Shown: in pieces, positions 41,928 through 51,207 of the stretch | Layout of the letters: each line of letters begins with the position of its first letter | Position numbering within the stretch: position 1 is the stretch's first letter | Source of the DNA: Bradyrhizobium sp. BTAi1 | GTDB taxonomy: Bacteria > Pseudomonadota > Alphaproteobacteria > Rhizobiales > Xanthobacteraceae | Reading direction: 5' to 3' | DNA length: 64,000 nt | Assembly (NCBI RefSeq): GCF_000015165.1 | Contig: NC_009485.1 | Coordinates: forward strand, 2,892,001-2,956,000 | Notes under the pieces: model-generated | What the model was told of the DNA's origin: nothing | What the model saw: only the letters and a program-made list of their open reading frames with translations | The model's database searches: none | Position numbers and translations under genes: made by a program

Positions 41928-43634
41928 ATGACCGACGGCCTGCGCAAGGGACTGACCGCTTACGGCGATGCCGGATTCTCGCTGTTCCTGCGCAAGGCCT
42001 TCATCAAGGCGGCCGGCTATTCCGACGACGCGCTCGATCGACCCATCGTCGGCATCACCAACACCTATAGCGACTACAATCCCTGCCACGGCAACGTGCC
42101 GCAGATCCTCGAGGCGGTGAAGCGCGGCGTCATGCTCTCGGGCGCGATGCCCTTCGTGTTTCCGACCATCTCGATCGCGGAGAGCTTTGCGCATCCGACC
42201 TCGATGTATCTGCGCAACCTGATGGCGATGGAAACCGAGGAGATGATCCGCGCCCAGCCGATGGATGCCGTGGTCGTCATCGGCGGCTGCGACAAGACGC
42301 TGCCAGCGCAGATCATGGCGGCAGTGTCTGCCGACCTGCCCACGGTCGTCATTCCCGTGGGGCCGATGGTCGTCGGGCATCACAAGGGCGAGGTGCTCGG
42401 CGCCTGCACCGACTGCCGGCGCCTGTGGGCCAAATATCGTGCCGGCGAGATGGACGACAGCGAGATCGAGGCGGTCAACGGCCGGCTCGCGCCGTCTGTC
42501 GGCACCTGCATGGTGATGGGCACGGCCTCGACCATGGCCTGTATCACCGAGGCGCTCGGTCTGTCCTTGCCGATGAGCGCGACGATCCCGGCGCCCCATG
42601 CCGAGCGTTTCCGATCGGCCGAAGCGAGCGGTCGGGTCGCGGCTGAACTGGCCAAGGCCAAGGGGCCGAAGCCGAGCGAGCTGTTGACGCCGGCGGCCTT
42701 CAAGAATGCGCAGGTGGTGCTGCAAGCCATCGGCGGCTCCACCAACGGTCTGGTGCACCTGACCGCGATCGCCGGCCGGACCCCCCACAAGATCGACCTC
42801 GATGCGTTCGACCGCATCGGCCACGAGGTTCCGGTGCTGGTCGATCTCAAGCCGTCCGGCGAGCACTACATGGAGCACTTCCACCACGCCGGCGGTGTGC
42901 CGAAGCTCATGAAGCAACTCGGCGATCTCATCGATCTCGATTGCCGGTCGATCACCGGCCAGTCGCTGCGCGAGATCGTCGCCGCCGCCGAGGATGTGCC
43001 AGGGCAGGACGTGATCCGCGCGCGCGACGACGCGATCAAGCCGGAGGGCGGCTTGGCCGTGCTGCGCGGCAATCTCGCGCCGCGCGGCGCCGTCATCAAG
43101 CATTCCGCGGCGAGCCCAAAGCTGCTGCAGCATACGGGGCGCGCCGTCGTGTTCGAGTCGGTCGAGGACATGACGAGGCGGGTCGATGACCCCGATCTCG
43201 ACGTCTCTGCCGATGACGTCCTGGTGCTGCGCAATGCGGGGCCCAAGGGGGCGCCCGGCATGCCGGAGGCCGGCTATCTGCCGATCCCGAAGAAGCTCGC
43301 ACGCGGCGGCACCAAGGACATGGTGCGCATCTCCGATGCGCGCATGAGCGGCACCGCCTTCGGCACCATCGTGCTGCACATCACGCCGGAATCCGCGGTC
43401 GGCGGTCCGCTGGCGCTGGTGCAGACCGGCGACATGATCCGGCTCGATGTCGAAAGGCGCAGCATCGACCTGCTGGTCGATCAATCCGAGCTGGATCGGC
43501 GTCGGGCGGCGCTCAAGCCTGCGACGACACCGGACTGGGCGGAACGCGGCTATGCGCATCTGTTTCATGAAACGATCCTGCAAGCCGACGACGGCTGCGA
43601 TTTCGACTTCATGCGCCGGAAAGGGAAGGGGTGA
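41928..43634 (+). CDS. IlvD/Edd-family sugar-acid dehydratase
   Basis: A 568-residue Fe-S dehydratase. Cluster ligands are Cys53 (NPCHGN), the Cys of VIGGCDKTLPAQ, and the Cys of GTCMVMGTASTM; the catalytic Ser/Mg region is DARMSGTAFGTIVLHITPE. The absence of ilv neighbours and linkage to udh and lactonase favour an aldonate or aldarate substrate (arabinonate/xylonate dehydratase type) over branched-chain amino acid synthesis. The ATG at 41928 matches the family N-terminus; ATG 41877 is an upstream alternative. Convergent with an enoyl-CoA hydratase 8 bp downstream. Confidence 0.88.
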   Translation: MTDGLRKGLTAYGDAGFSLFLRKAFIKAAGYSDDALDRPIVGITNTYSDYNPCHGNVPQILEAVKRGVMLSGAMPFVFPTISIAESFAHPTSMYLRNLMAMETEEMIRAQPMDAVVVIGGCDKTLPAQIMAAVSADLPTVVIPVGPMVVGHHKGEVLGACTDCRRLWAKYRAGEMDDSEIEAVNGRLAPSVGTCMVMGTASTMACITEALGLSLPMSATIPAPHAERFRSAEASGRVAAELAKAKGPKPSELLTPAAFKNAQVVLQAIGGSTNGLVHLTAIAGRTPHKIDLDAFDRIGHEVPVLVDLKPSGEHYMEHFHHAGGVPKLMKQLGDLIDLDCRSITGQSLREIVAAAEDVPGQDVIRARDDAIKPEGGLAVLRGNLAPRGAVIKHSAASPKLLQHTGRAVVFESVEDMTRRVDDPDLDVSADDVLVLRNAGPKGAPGMPEAGYLPIPKKLARGGTKDMVRISDARMSGTAFGTIVLHITPESAVGGPLALVQTGDMIRLDVERRSIDLLVDQSELDRRRAALKPATTPDWAERGYAHLFHETILQADDGCDFDFMRRKGKG

Positions 43635-43642
43635 GCGCTGTC

Positions 43643-44428
43643 CTACTTTCCTTTGCTGGTGAATCGCTTCACGGCGGCGCGGAATTCGCCGGTGTGCATG
43701 CAATTGATGATGGCATCGCGTTCTGCGGCGAGCTGGTCTTCGACCGTGCTGGTCGGCGCGCGATGGATCAGCGCCTTGGTGGCCGCGATGCCGGCGGGCA
43801 TGTTCTGCGCCAAACGCTGCGCCAGCGCCTCGGTGGCCGCGGCCAGCTCGGATGCCGAGACGACCTTGGCGACAAGGCCCCATTCATAGGCTTGCGCAGC
43901 TGTGAAGCTGTCCTCGGCCAGGAAGATCTGCAGCGCCCGCCTTACGCCTGCCGTCGCGACGACGCCAACCGTGCCGCCGCCGTCGGGCGAGACGCCGAGC
44001 TTGGCATAAGCGGGGGTGAAGCGCGCTTCATCGGCGGCGATGCACAGATCGGCGGCAAAAGCGAGCGACATCCCGGCGCCCGCGGCGGAGCCGTGCACGC
44101 TCGCCAGCACGATCTTGGGCATGCGGCGCAGGCTCGCGATGAAGGCGTGGTAGTGATGCAGCAGCTCGCTCACCACCGGCGTGATGGTGTCGGCCTCGGC
44201 CGCGGCGCCGATCGTCTGCAGGTCGCCACCGGCACAGAAGGCGCGGCCTTCGCCCTTCAGGACCAGCACCCGGATGGACGGATCAGCCTCGACCTGCGCC
44301 GCAAGCTGCTCCAGGCGCTGGGCGATGGCAAGGTTGATGGCGTTGAACGCCGCCGGCCGATCGAGTGTGATGGTCGCGATCGCGCCATTGATGCTGAGGC
44401 GGGCAGGTTCCGCTACTGCGTCCGACAT
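43643..44428 (-). CDS. Enoyl-CoA hydratase/isomerase family protein
   Basis: A 261-residue crotonase-fold protein. The CoA-binding and oxyanion elements are LDRPAAFNAINLAIA, GEGRAFCAGGDLQTIG and VHGSAAGAGMSLAFAADLCIAADEARFTPAYAKLGVSPDGGG. Asp in SPDGG corresponds to the isomerase-type acid seen in PaaG-like enzymes, and hydratase Glu residues are not obvious, so 1,2-epoxyphenylacetyl- or enoyl-CoA isomerase activity is possible. It is unrelated to the flanking sugar genes. Divergent from an FAD reductase across about 98 bp. Confidence 0.88.
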   Translation of the reverse strand: MSDAVAEPARLSINGAIATITLDRPAAFNAINLAIAQRLEQLAAQVEADPSIRVLVLKGEGRAFCAGGDLQTIGAAAEADTITPVVSELLHHYHAFIASLRRMPKIVLASVHGSAAGAGMSLAFAADLCIAADEARFTPAYAKLGVSPDGGGTVGVVATAGVRRALQIFLAEDSFTAAQAYEWGLVAKVVSASELAAATEALAQRLAQNMPAGIAATKALIHRAPTSTVEDQLAAERDAIINCMHTGEFRAAVKRFTSKGK

Positions 44429-44526
44429 TCATTCCTCCCGGGTATGGCTGGTGTTGCCGCATTTAAACCGTAGGCCGGGAACGGTGACAATGCCGGGGAA
44501 GTCTGCGACAACCCGGTTCCGTCGGC

Positions 44527-45777
44527 ATGGACGATGACAGAATGGGGCAGGGGACAGTGACGAACGGACCGGTTGTGATCGTGGGCGCGGGGCATGCGGG
44601 CTTCCAGCTCGCGACCTCGCTGCGTCAGGCAGGCTTTGCCGATCCGATTCATCTGATCAACGACGAGGCGCATCTGCCGTATCAGCGCCCACCGCTGTCC
44701 AAGGCCTATCTCAAGGGCACCGGCGGTCCCGAGACCCTGATGTTCCGGCCGCAGAAATTCTATGCCGACCAGACCATCGACCTGGTCCATGACCGCGTCG
44801 TTTCGGTGCAGCGCGACCAGCGCAAGGTGCTGCTCGCGTCGGGTAAGGCGCTCGGCTACGGGCACCTGGTGTTCGCCACGGGGGCGCGCAATCGCCTGCT
44901 CGACATCCCCAATGCCAATCTTCCCGCGGTGCGTTACCTGCGCATCCTCGACGACAGCGAGGCGCTGCGCGGTCTGCTCGGCGAGGCCAAGCGGGTGGTC
45001 GTCATCGGCGCCGGCTTCATCGGCCTCGAATTCGCGGCGACCGCGCGCATCAAGGGTCTCGAGGTCGATGTGCTCGAACTCGGGGCGCGGGTGATGGCGC
45101 GGGCCGTTACGGCCGAGATTTCCGACTATTTCCAGAAGCAGCATGCTGAAGCCGGCGTGCGCATCCATCTCGGCGTGCAGGCCACCAGCATCGAGGCCGA
45201 CGGCAACAAGGTCACCGGCGTCAGCCTGAGCGACGGCCGGCATATTCCGGCCGATCTGGTTGTGGTCGGCGTCGGCGTGCTGCCGAATATTGAGCTCGCC
45301 GCTGACGCGGGACTGGCCGTCGCCTCGGGCATCGTGGTCGACGAGTACCTGCTGACCAGCGATCCGCACATCTCCGCGATCGGCGACTGTGCGCTGTTCG
45401 CCAGCCCGCGCTTTGGCGGCACCTTGCGGCTGGAGTCGGTGCAGAACGCGACCGATCATGCCCGCTGCGTCGCGGCGCGGCTGACGGGCGACGTCAAGCC
45501 GTATGACGGCCAGCCGTGGTTCTGGAGCGACCAAGGCAACGACAAGCTGCAGATCGCGGGGCTCACCACGGGCTATGACCAGGTCGTGCTGCGCGGGGAT
45601 CCGGCGCAAAAGGCATTCTCCGCATTCTGCTACAAAGAGGGCCGGCTGGTCGGCATCGAATCCGTCAACCGCGCCGGCGATCACATGTTCGGCCGCAAGC
45701 TGCTCGCGGCAGGCGGCACGGTGGATGCAGCCAAGGCCGCCGATCCCAGCTTCGACCTGAAGAGCGCTCTCGTCTAG
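44527..45777 (+). CDS. FAD-dependent ferredoxin/rubredoxin reductase
   Basis: A 416-residue flavoprotein of the putidaredoxin-reductase type. The FAD fold is VVIVGAGHAGFQLATSLRQAGF, the NAD fold is VVVIGAGFIGLEFAATARIKGLEVDVLE, and the third motif is HISAIGDCALF. PYQRPPLSKAYL near residue 55 is diagnostic of the group. Such enzymes reduce a small Fe-S protein serving P450s or dioxygenases; a P450 lies 10 kb downstream but the link is speculative. Starts at 44527 (ATG) or 44557 (GTG) are possible. It overlaps the 3' end of rbsK by 4 bp tail to tail. Confidence 0.9.
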   Translation: MDDDRMGQGTVTNGPVVIVGAGHAGFQLATSLRQAGFADPIHLINDEAHLPYQRPPLSKAYLKGTGGPETLMFRPQKFYADQTIDLVHDRVVSVQRDQRKVLLASGKALGYGHLVFATGARNRLLDIPNANLPAVRYLRILDDSEALRGLLGEAKRVVVIGAGFIGLEFAATARIKGLEVDVLELGARVMARAVTAEISDYFQKQHAEAGVRIHLGVQATSIEADGNKVTGVSLSDGRHIPADLVVVGVGVLPNIELAADAGLAVASGIVVDEYLLTSDPHISAIGDCALFASPRFGGTLRLESVQNATDHARCVAARLTGDVKPYDGQPWFWSDQGNDKLQIAGLTTGYDQVVLRGDPAQKAFSAFCYKEGRLVGIESVNRAGDHMFGRKLLAAGGTVDAAKAADPSFDLKSALV

Positions 45778-46682
45778 AGCAGCGCGCCGACCTCCTCTGC
45801 TGTCGGCATCGACGGCCCGGCGCCCATCCGCTGCACCGAGATCGAGGCCGCGATGTTGGCGTAGCCGATCGCATCGGCGATCGGCGCGCCCTGCGAGAGC
45901 CGCGCGGCCAGCGCGCCGACGAAACAGTCGCCGGCGCCGGTGGTGTCGACGGCCGTCACGGCGCGGCCCTCGACCAGCCTCGCTTTGCTGCCCGTGACGG
46001 CCACCGCGCCGCGCGCGCCGAGCGTCACGCAGACCGTCTGATCGTCGCGCGGGTCCAGCGCGCGAACCGCGTCGCTCACCTGCGGCAGCGTGGGTGTGTC
46101 GCCGAGCGCGATGCCGGTCAGGAAGCCGAGCTCGGTCTCGTTCAGCACGAGCACATCGATGAGTGCGAACAGCGCGCTGTCGAATGCACTTGCAGGGGCC
46201 GGATTGAGGATCGTGGTCGCGCCCGCCGCGCGTGCCTGCCGAAAGAAGGCGACGATCGTCGCTTGGGGAATCTCGAACTGGCTGACCGCCACGTCGCTTG
46301 CAGTCAACGCGACCTGCGCGACATCCTCAGGGGAGACCTCGGCATTGGCGCCCGGGATGACCACGATCGTGTTGTCGGCCTTCGCCAGCGTGATGAGCGC
46401 CGTGCCGGTCGCCGCGCCGGCGCTGTCCTTCACCGCGGTGAGATCGATGCCTTGGCTGGCGAGAAACGCGCGCAGTTGCTCGCCGAAGGCGTCACGGCCG
46501 AGCCGGCCGATCAGCGATGTCGGCGCGCCCAGCTTGGCGGCTGATACCGCCTGGTTGGCGCCCTTGCCGCCGGGAAAATACATCACCGAATGACCGGCGA
46601 CGGTCTCACCGATGCGGGGATGCCGCTCGGCTGTCGCCACCACATCCATGTTGATGCTGCCGGCGACGACGACGCGCCCCAT
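45774..46682 (-). CDS. rbsK: Ribokinase
   Basis: A 302-residue PfkB-family kinase phosphorylating ribose. The N-terminal GSINMDVV and MYFPGGKGANQAVSAAKLG are the ribokinase signature; the catalytic base and anion hole are in DTTGAGDCFVGALAARL. Cytoplasmic. It lies 29 bp downstream of another PfkB kinase on the same strand, so they form an operon. No ribose transporter is adjacent, so a broader nucleoside or sugar salvage role is possible. Confidence 0.92.
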   Translation of the reverse strand: MGRVVVAGSINMDVVATAERHPRIGETVAGHSVMYFPGGKGANQAVSAAKLGAPTSLIGRLGRDAFGEQLRAFLASQGIDLTAVKDSAGAATGTALITLAKADNTIVVIPGANAEVSPEDVAQVALTASDVAVSQFEIPQATIVAFFRQARAAGATTILNPAPASAFDSALFALIDVLVLNETELGFLTGIALGDTPTLPQVSDAVRALDPRDDQTVCVTLGARGAVAVTGSKARLVEGRAVTAVDTTGAGDCFVGALAARLSQGAPIADAIGYANIAASISVQRMGAGPSMPTAEEVGALL

Positions 46683-46711
46683 CGGTGTTCTCCCTTGTAT
46701 CTGATCAGCCG

Positions 46712-47611
46712 CTAAACGCGGGCCTCGAATTCCTGCCTGACAAGATCGATGTCGGCGAGCGTCGGCAGGCCGGCCTCGTTGCCCAGCTTCTGGATCTTGA
46801 ACGTCGAGGCCGCGCGGGCGAACTCGAAATGCTCCTTCCAGCCCTTCGCCGGATTGGCCAGATACGAATACACATAGGCGCCGTGGAACACGTCGCCGGC
46901 GCCGTTGGTATCGATGACGCGCTCGCGCGGAATCGGGTAGGCCGGCAACGTATGCACCGCGCCGACCTCATCATACCACAAGAGGCCCTTCTCGCCCTGG
47001 GTCACGCCGCCGATGCGGCAGCCGCGGCCTTTCAGATAATCGAGCATCTTTTCCGGCGTGAGATCCATCTGCTCGCACAGCCGCTCGGCCACGATCGCGA
47101 CGTCGATATATTCCAGAAGCTCATGCGTGTTGGTGCGCAGGCCGCCGCCGTCGAGCGAGGTCAGAATACCGGCCTCGCGGCATAGCTTGGCGTAATGGAT
47201 GGCTGCATCAGGCTGGTGACCATCGACATGCAGCGCCCGGCAATTGCCGAGATTGAGCAGCGGGAAAGGGTGGATGTGGGCATCGTCGCGGCAGCGCACG
47301 ATGGCGCGCTTGCCGTCCTTCGGCATGATGAAGGACAGCGACGAGGCATTGACCTTCCGTGGATGTACGGAGATGCCGTATTTCGCCGTCATGTCCTGGA
47401 ACATCCGCCCGAGCCAGTCATTCGCCACGGTGGCGATCAGGTCCGGAACGATCCCCAGCTTGGCGCAGCAAAATGCCGCAGTGACTGCATTGCCGCCGAA
47501 CGACACGGCGTAGTCGGAGGCGACGTGCTTCTCGTCTCCGGTCGGCATGTGGTCGGTGATGAACGTAACGTCGATGTAGGTCTGTCCGATGAAAAGGGCC
47601 TGCATTGCCAT
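46712..47611 (-). CDS. PfkB-family carbohydrate kinase
   Basis: A 299-residue sugar or nucleoside kinase. The PfkB signature 1 is VSFGGNAVTAAFCCAKLG and signature 2 is DTNGAGDVFHGAYVYSYL, with the catalytic Asp. It differs from ribokinase in the N-terminus (FIGQTYIDVTFITDHMP), so a distinct substrate is expected. It is first in a two-gene operon with rbsK. Its promoter lies in the 199-bp divergent region shared with the amino-acid dehydrogenase. Confidence 0.88.
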   Translation of the reverse strand: MAMQALFIGQTYIDVTFITDHMPTGDEKHVASDYAVSFGGNAVTAAFCCAKLGIVPDLIATVANDWLGRMFQDMTAKYGISVHPRKVNASSLSFIMPKDGKRAIVRCRDDAHIHPFPLLNLGNCRALHVDGHQPDAAIHYAKLCREAGILTSLDGGGLRTNTHELLEYIDVAIVAERLCEQMDLTPEKMLDYLKGRGCRIGGVTQGEKGLLWYDEVGAVHTLPAYPIPRERVIDTNGAGDVFHGAYVYSYLANPAKGWKEHFEFARAASTFKIQKLGNEAGLPTLADIDLVRQEFEARV

Positions 47612-47810
47612 TTCTGTCTCACTAAGGGGTGATCGCGGCCCCGGCGCCGCAGATTAGCAAGCGGTTAAGGCGGATCAACGCTGAAATTCTTCGTCAAATC
47701 GTCACCATGGTGGTTGAGATCACCTCCTTGCAACCGCCGGCCCCCTGCCACCGGCAGCCGGGTCGCGCTATGGTTGCCGACCTGCAGGAGCGCAGATTCG
47801 GGAGTGGAAG

Positions 47811-49070
47811 ATGACTGTCTATGCGGGTCCGGTCTTCGAGATGGCCGCCAATCAGTTCAACGTGATCGCCGATCACCTTGGCATCCCAGCCGATGAGCGC
47901 GATCGCCTGCTGCTGCCGAAGCGCGCGATCACCGTCTCGTGTCCGATCCACAAGGACGATGGCACCATTGCCGTCTATGAGGGCTACCGCGTCCAGCATC
48001 TGTTGACCATGGGGCCGACCAAGGGCGGCACCCGCTTTGCCCCGACCGTCGACATCGGCGAGGTCGCGGCTCTCGCGATCTGGATGAGCTGGAAATGCGC
48101 GCTCGTCGGCCTGCCCTATGGCGGAGCCAAGGGCGGCGTGACCGTCGACCTGTCCAAGCTGTCGCGGCGCGAGCTCGAATCGCTGTCGCGCCGCTACATG
48201 CAGGAGATGATCCCCTTCGTCGGCCCGCACACCGACGTGATGGCGCCCGACATGGGCACCAATGAGCAGGTGATGGCCTGGTTCATGGATACATATTCGA
48301 TGTACCAGGGCCAGACCGTGACCGAGATCGTCACCGGCAAGCCGGTGTTCTCCGGTGGCACGCTCGGCCGCCGCGAGGCGACCGGCCGTGGCGTTGCCCA
48401 CGTCTCGCGCCGGGTGATGGATGTGCTGGGCATCGATCCCGCCAAGTCCACCGTGGTCGTGCAGGGCTTTGGCAATGTCGGCTCCTATGCCGCGCTCGGC
48501 TTCCACCAGATGGGCATGAAGGTGATTGCGGTTAGCGATCATACCGGGGCACTCCACGATGCCAGGGGCCTCGATATTCCCGCGCTGATGGCGCATGCGA
48601 GCAAGCACGGCAGCATCGCCGGCTTCTCCACCGAGCTTGCCTTCGATCCGAAGGAGATCCTGACACTCGCCTGCGACATCCTGGTGCCGGCGGCGGTCGA
48701 GCGGGTCATCGATGCCAAGGTGGCGGCGAACTTGAAATGCCGGGTCATCGCGGAAGCTGCCAATGGCCCGACCACGCCGGATGCCGACCTCGTGCTCGAC
48801 CAGCGCCGCAAGGAGATCTTCCTCATTCCAGACATTCTCTGCAATTCCGGCGGCGTCATCGTCAGCTATTTCGAATGGGTGCAGGATCTGCAGCAGCTGT
48901 TCTGGGAAGAAGAAGAGGTGATGCGGCGCGAGTACCAGATCCTCGACCGCGCCTTCGAGCGGATGGTGACGCGGGCCAAGGCCGACGACATCTCGCACCG
49001 AACCGCGGCCATGGCGATCGGCGTCGAGAAGGTGCGCAACGCCAAGAACACGCGAGGGCTGTTTCCGTGA
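47811..49070 (+). CDS. Glu/Leu/Phe/Val dehydrogenase
   Basis: A 419-residue NAD(P)-dependent amino-acid dehydrogenase, glutamate type by length. The substrate Lys motifs are GPTKGGTRF and LPYGGAKGGV; the dinucleotide fold is VVVQGFGNVGSYAALGF. Reversible deamination to 2-oxoglutarate and ammonia is the usual reaction. GGGAGTGGAAG precedes the ATG. Its stop codon overlaps the GTG start of the VOC gene, which implies translational coupling. Confidence 0.92.
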   Translation: MTVYAGPVFEMAANQFNVIADHLGIPADERDRLLLPKRAITVSCPIHKDDGTIAVYEGYRVQHLLTMGPTKGGTRFAPTVDIGEVAALAIWMSWKCALVGLPYGGAKGGVTVDLSKLSRRELESLSRRYMQEMIPFVGPHTDVMAPDMGTNEQVMAWFMDTYSMYQGQTVTEIVTGKPVFSGGTLGRREATGRGVAHVSRRVMDVLGIDPAKSTVVVQGFGNVGSYAALGFHQMGMKVIAVSDHTGALHDARGLDIPALMAHASKHGSIAGFSTELAFDPKEILTLACDILVPAAVERVIDAKVAANLKCRVIAEAANGPTTPDADLVLDQRRKEIFLIPDILCNSGGVIVSYFEWVQDLQQLFWEEEEVMRREYQILDRAFERMVTRAKADDISHRTAAMAIGVEKVRNAKNTRGLFP

Positions 49071-49915
49071 TCACCGGCCTCGACCACGTCGTCGTCCTGC
49101 TCGAGGACATCCAGGCCGGCAGCGCCGCGTTCGAGACGCTGCTGGCGCGCAAGCCGTCCTGGCAGAACTCGGGCGAGGGCGCCGACCGCGTGCTGTTCAC
49201 GCTCGACAATATGAGCCTGGAGCTGATGGCGCCGGCAGGGCAGAGCCCCGCCGCCGACCGTATCCGCAATGTCATCAAGATCTGGGGCGAGGGGCTCGCC
49301 AGCATTTGTTTCGCAACCGATGACATCGGCAAGATGCATCGGCGGCTGGAACGCGTGGCGCTGAAGCCGGAGCCGATCGCCGAGGTCGACAACACCGACC
49401 GTATCTCGGGCCAGACGCTGCACTGGAAACGCACGCGTGCGATGACCGATCTCACCCGCGGCGTGCGCATGTTCTTCCTTGAGCTTGCCGGGCCGCGGCC
49501 GATGTCGGAGAAGACCGCCGATTCTGCGGTGCTCGGTCTCGACCACATCGTGGTCTCGACCGAGGACCCCGAGCGGGCCGCCGCGCTCTACGGCGCGCGG
49601 CTCGGCCTCGACATGGCGCTCGACCGCAGCCATCAGGAATGGGGCCAGCTGATGTTCTTCCGCTGCGGCGACCTCATCGTCGAGGTCGTCAAGCGTCCGG
49701 TGGCCGGCAACGACAAGGCCAACGACAAGCTGTGGGGCCTGAGCTGGCGCGTGGCGGACATCGAAGCCACGAGGGCGCGCCTGCTCGCCGCCGGCCTGCA
49801 GGTCTCCGAGCCGCGCGCCGGCCGCAAGCCGGGCACGCGGGTGATGAGCCTCTACAGCGGCACCTGTGGCATCCACACGCTGATTTTGGAGAAGACGCCG
49901 CGCGCAGCGGAGTGA
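49067..49915 (+). CDS. VOC-superfamily (glyoxalase-like) protein
   Basis: A 282-residue protein with two VOC modules: LDHVVVLLEDIQAGSAAFETLL near the start and LDHIVVSTEDPERAAALYGARLGLDM from about residue 155. Metal-binding His and Glu positions are plausible in the second module (LDHIV, IVEVV, THTL-like HTLILEK). The function is unknown; the first half resembles glyoxalase_3-like domains. GTG overlaps the previous TGA (GTGA), so it is translated with the dehydrogenase. Confidence 0.82.
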   Translation: MITGLDHVVVLLEDIQAGSAAFETLLARKPSWQNSGEGADRVLFTLDNMSLELMAPAGQSPAADRIRNVIKIWGEGLASICFATDDIGKMHRRLERVALKPEPIAEVDNTDRISGQTLHWKRTRAMTDLTRGVRMFFLELAGPRPMSEKTADSAVLGLDHIVVSTEDPERAAALYGARLGLDMALDRSHQEWGQLMFFRCGDLIVEVVKRPVAGNDKANDKLWGLSWRVADIEATRARLLAAGLQVSEPRAGRKPGTRVMSLYSGTCGIHTLILEKTPRAAE

Positions 49916-50004
49916 TGGCTTCGAACGGCGATTGGCGCTGTCTTGCGCCGATGCCGCGAGGGCTGCAGGCAAAGATCTCGGCCTGTGCACAGCTATCTCC
50001 AGCT

Positions 50005-50130
50005 CGTCATGGCCGGGCTCGTCCCTGCCATCCACGTTGCACCGCACACGCCGGACGACGTGGATGCCCGGGCCTTCGCCGCGCCGAAGCGGCTTCGGCC
50101 GCGCAGGCAGGACAAGCCCGGGCATGACGA
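50005..50130. repeat. Palindromic intergenic repeat, family C copy 1
   Basis: It starts CGTCATGGCCGGGCTCGTCC and ends CAAGCCCGGGCATGACGA. The inner CATCCACGT/ACGTGGATG arms are reverse complements. A shorter copy lies at 63104-63190. Confidence 0.8.
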
Positions 50131-50211
50131 GACTCTCATTGGCAGTCTCGACGCCGCGCATGTGCGAGCCATGATATAGACTGAGGCGGTTTCAGCCTCT
50201 CGCCCAAGCCG

Positions 50212-51207
50212 ATGATCTCTCCTGTTGTCGTCCCCTCGTCTGATCGGCGTCGCGTCTTCATGCTCGGCGCGACCGGAACCATTGGCCGCGCCACCGTGCG
50301 TGCGCTGGTCGCGCGCGGGCACGAGGTGGTTTGCTTCATTCGTCCGCACCGCGACGTGGTGGAGGTCCCGGGTGCTGCCCTTAGAATCGGCGACGTGACC
50401 GACCCCGTCTCGCTGGCGCGCGACGGCTTTCGCGGTGAGCCTTTCGACGCCGTGGTGTCCTGCATGGCGTCGCGGACCGGCGTGCCCGGGGATGCCCAGG
50501 CGATCGATGACCAGGCTCATGTGAATGTGCTGGACGCGGCATGCCGTGCAGGCATCACGCACTTCGTGCTGCTGTCCGCCATCTGTGTGCAGAAGCCGCT
50601 GCTGGCGTTCCAGCAGGCCAAGCTGGCGTTCGAGGCGCGGCTGATCGGGCAGGGGGAGAGGCTGACCTATTCGATCGTCCGCCCCACCGCGTTCTTCAAA
50701 TCGCTGTCGGGGCAGGTGGCGCGGGTGAAGCAGGGCCGGCCTTACCTCGTGTTCGGCGACGGCCGTCTGACCGCGTGCAAGCCGATCAGCGACGCCGACC
50801 TCGGCGATTATCTGGCCGGATGCCTCGATGACGAGCGCCGCTGGAACAAGGTGCTGCCGATCGGCGGTCCCGGCCCGGCCATCACGCCGATCGAGCAGGC
50901 GGAGCATCTGTTCGCGCTGCTCGGACGCAAGCCGAACATCCGGCGCGTCCCGGTGGCGCTGTTGGACGTCATCATCGCAGGACTCGGCATCGCCGGGCGG
51001 ATCGCGCCATCGCTCGCCGACAAGGCCGAGCTCGCCCGCATCGGTCGCTACTACGCCACCGAATCCATGTTGGTGCTCGACCCCGTCACCGGCCGCTACG
51101 ACGCCGACGCCACGCCCTCGACCGGCTCGGAGACGCTGTTCGACTACTACACACAGCTGATCCGCGGCGAGGCCATGGCCGAGCGTGGCGATCATGCGGT
51201 GTTCTGA
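50212..51207 (+). CDS. bciA: Divinyl (proto)chlorophyllide 8-vinyl reductase, BciA type
   Basis: A 331-residue atypical short-chain reductase using NADPH to reduce the 8-vinyl group of divinyl protochlorophyllide or chlorophyllide in bacteriochlorophyll synthesis. The NADPH fold is VFMLGATGTIGRATVRALVA. The stretches LLSAICVQKPLLAFQQAK, SIVRPTAFFKSLSGQV and DGRLTACKPISDADLGDYL match my recollection of BciA closely. No other photosynthesis gene is in the window, fitting known cases where bciA lies outside the photosynthesis cluster. This is the main evidence for a phototrophic host. The start at 50212 is ATG without a strong ribosome site. Confidence 0.85.
   Translation: MISPVVVPSSDRRRVFMLGATGTIGRATVRALVARGHEVVCFIRPHRDVVEVPGAALRIGDVTDPVSLARDGFRGEPFDAVVSCMASRTGVPGDAQAIDDQAHVNVLDAACRAGITHFVLLSAICVQKPLLAFQQAKLAFEARLIGQGERLTYSIVRPTAFFKSLSGQVARVKQGRPYLVFGDGRLTACKPISDADLGDYLAGCLDDERRWNKVLPIGGPGPAITPIEQAEHLFALLGRKPNIRRVPVALLDVIIAGLGIAGRIAPSLADKAELARIGRYYATESMLVLDPVTGRYDADATPSTGSETLFDYYTQLIRGEAMAERGDHAVF

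Noticed and set aside
41766..43883. A 705-codon minus-strand frame opposite the dehydratase
   Set aside because: Shadow frame; the plus-strand dehydratase has full Fe-S and active-site motifs.
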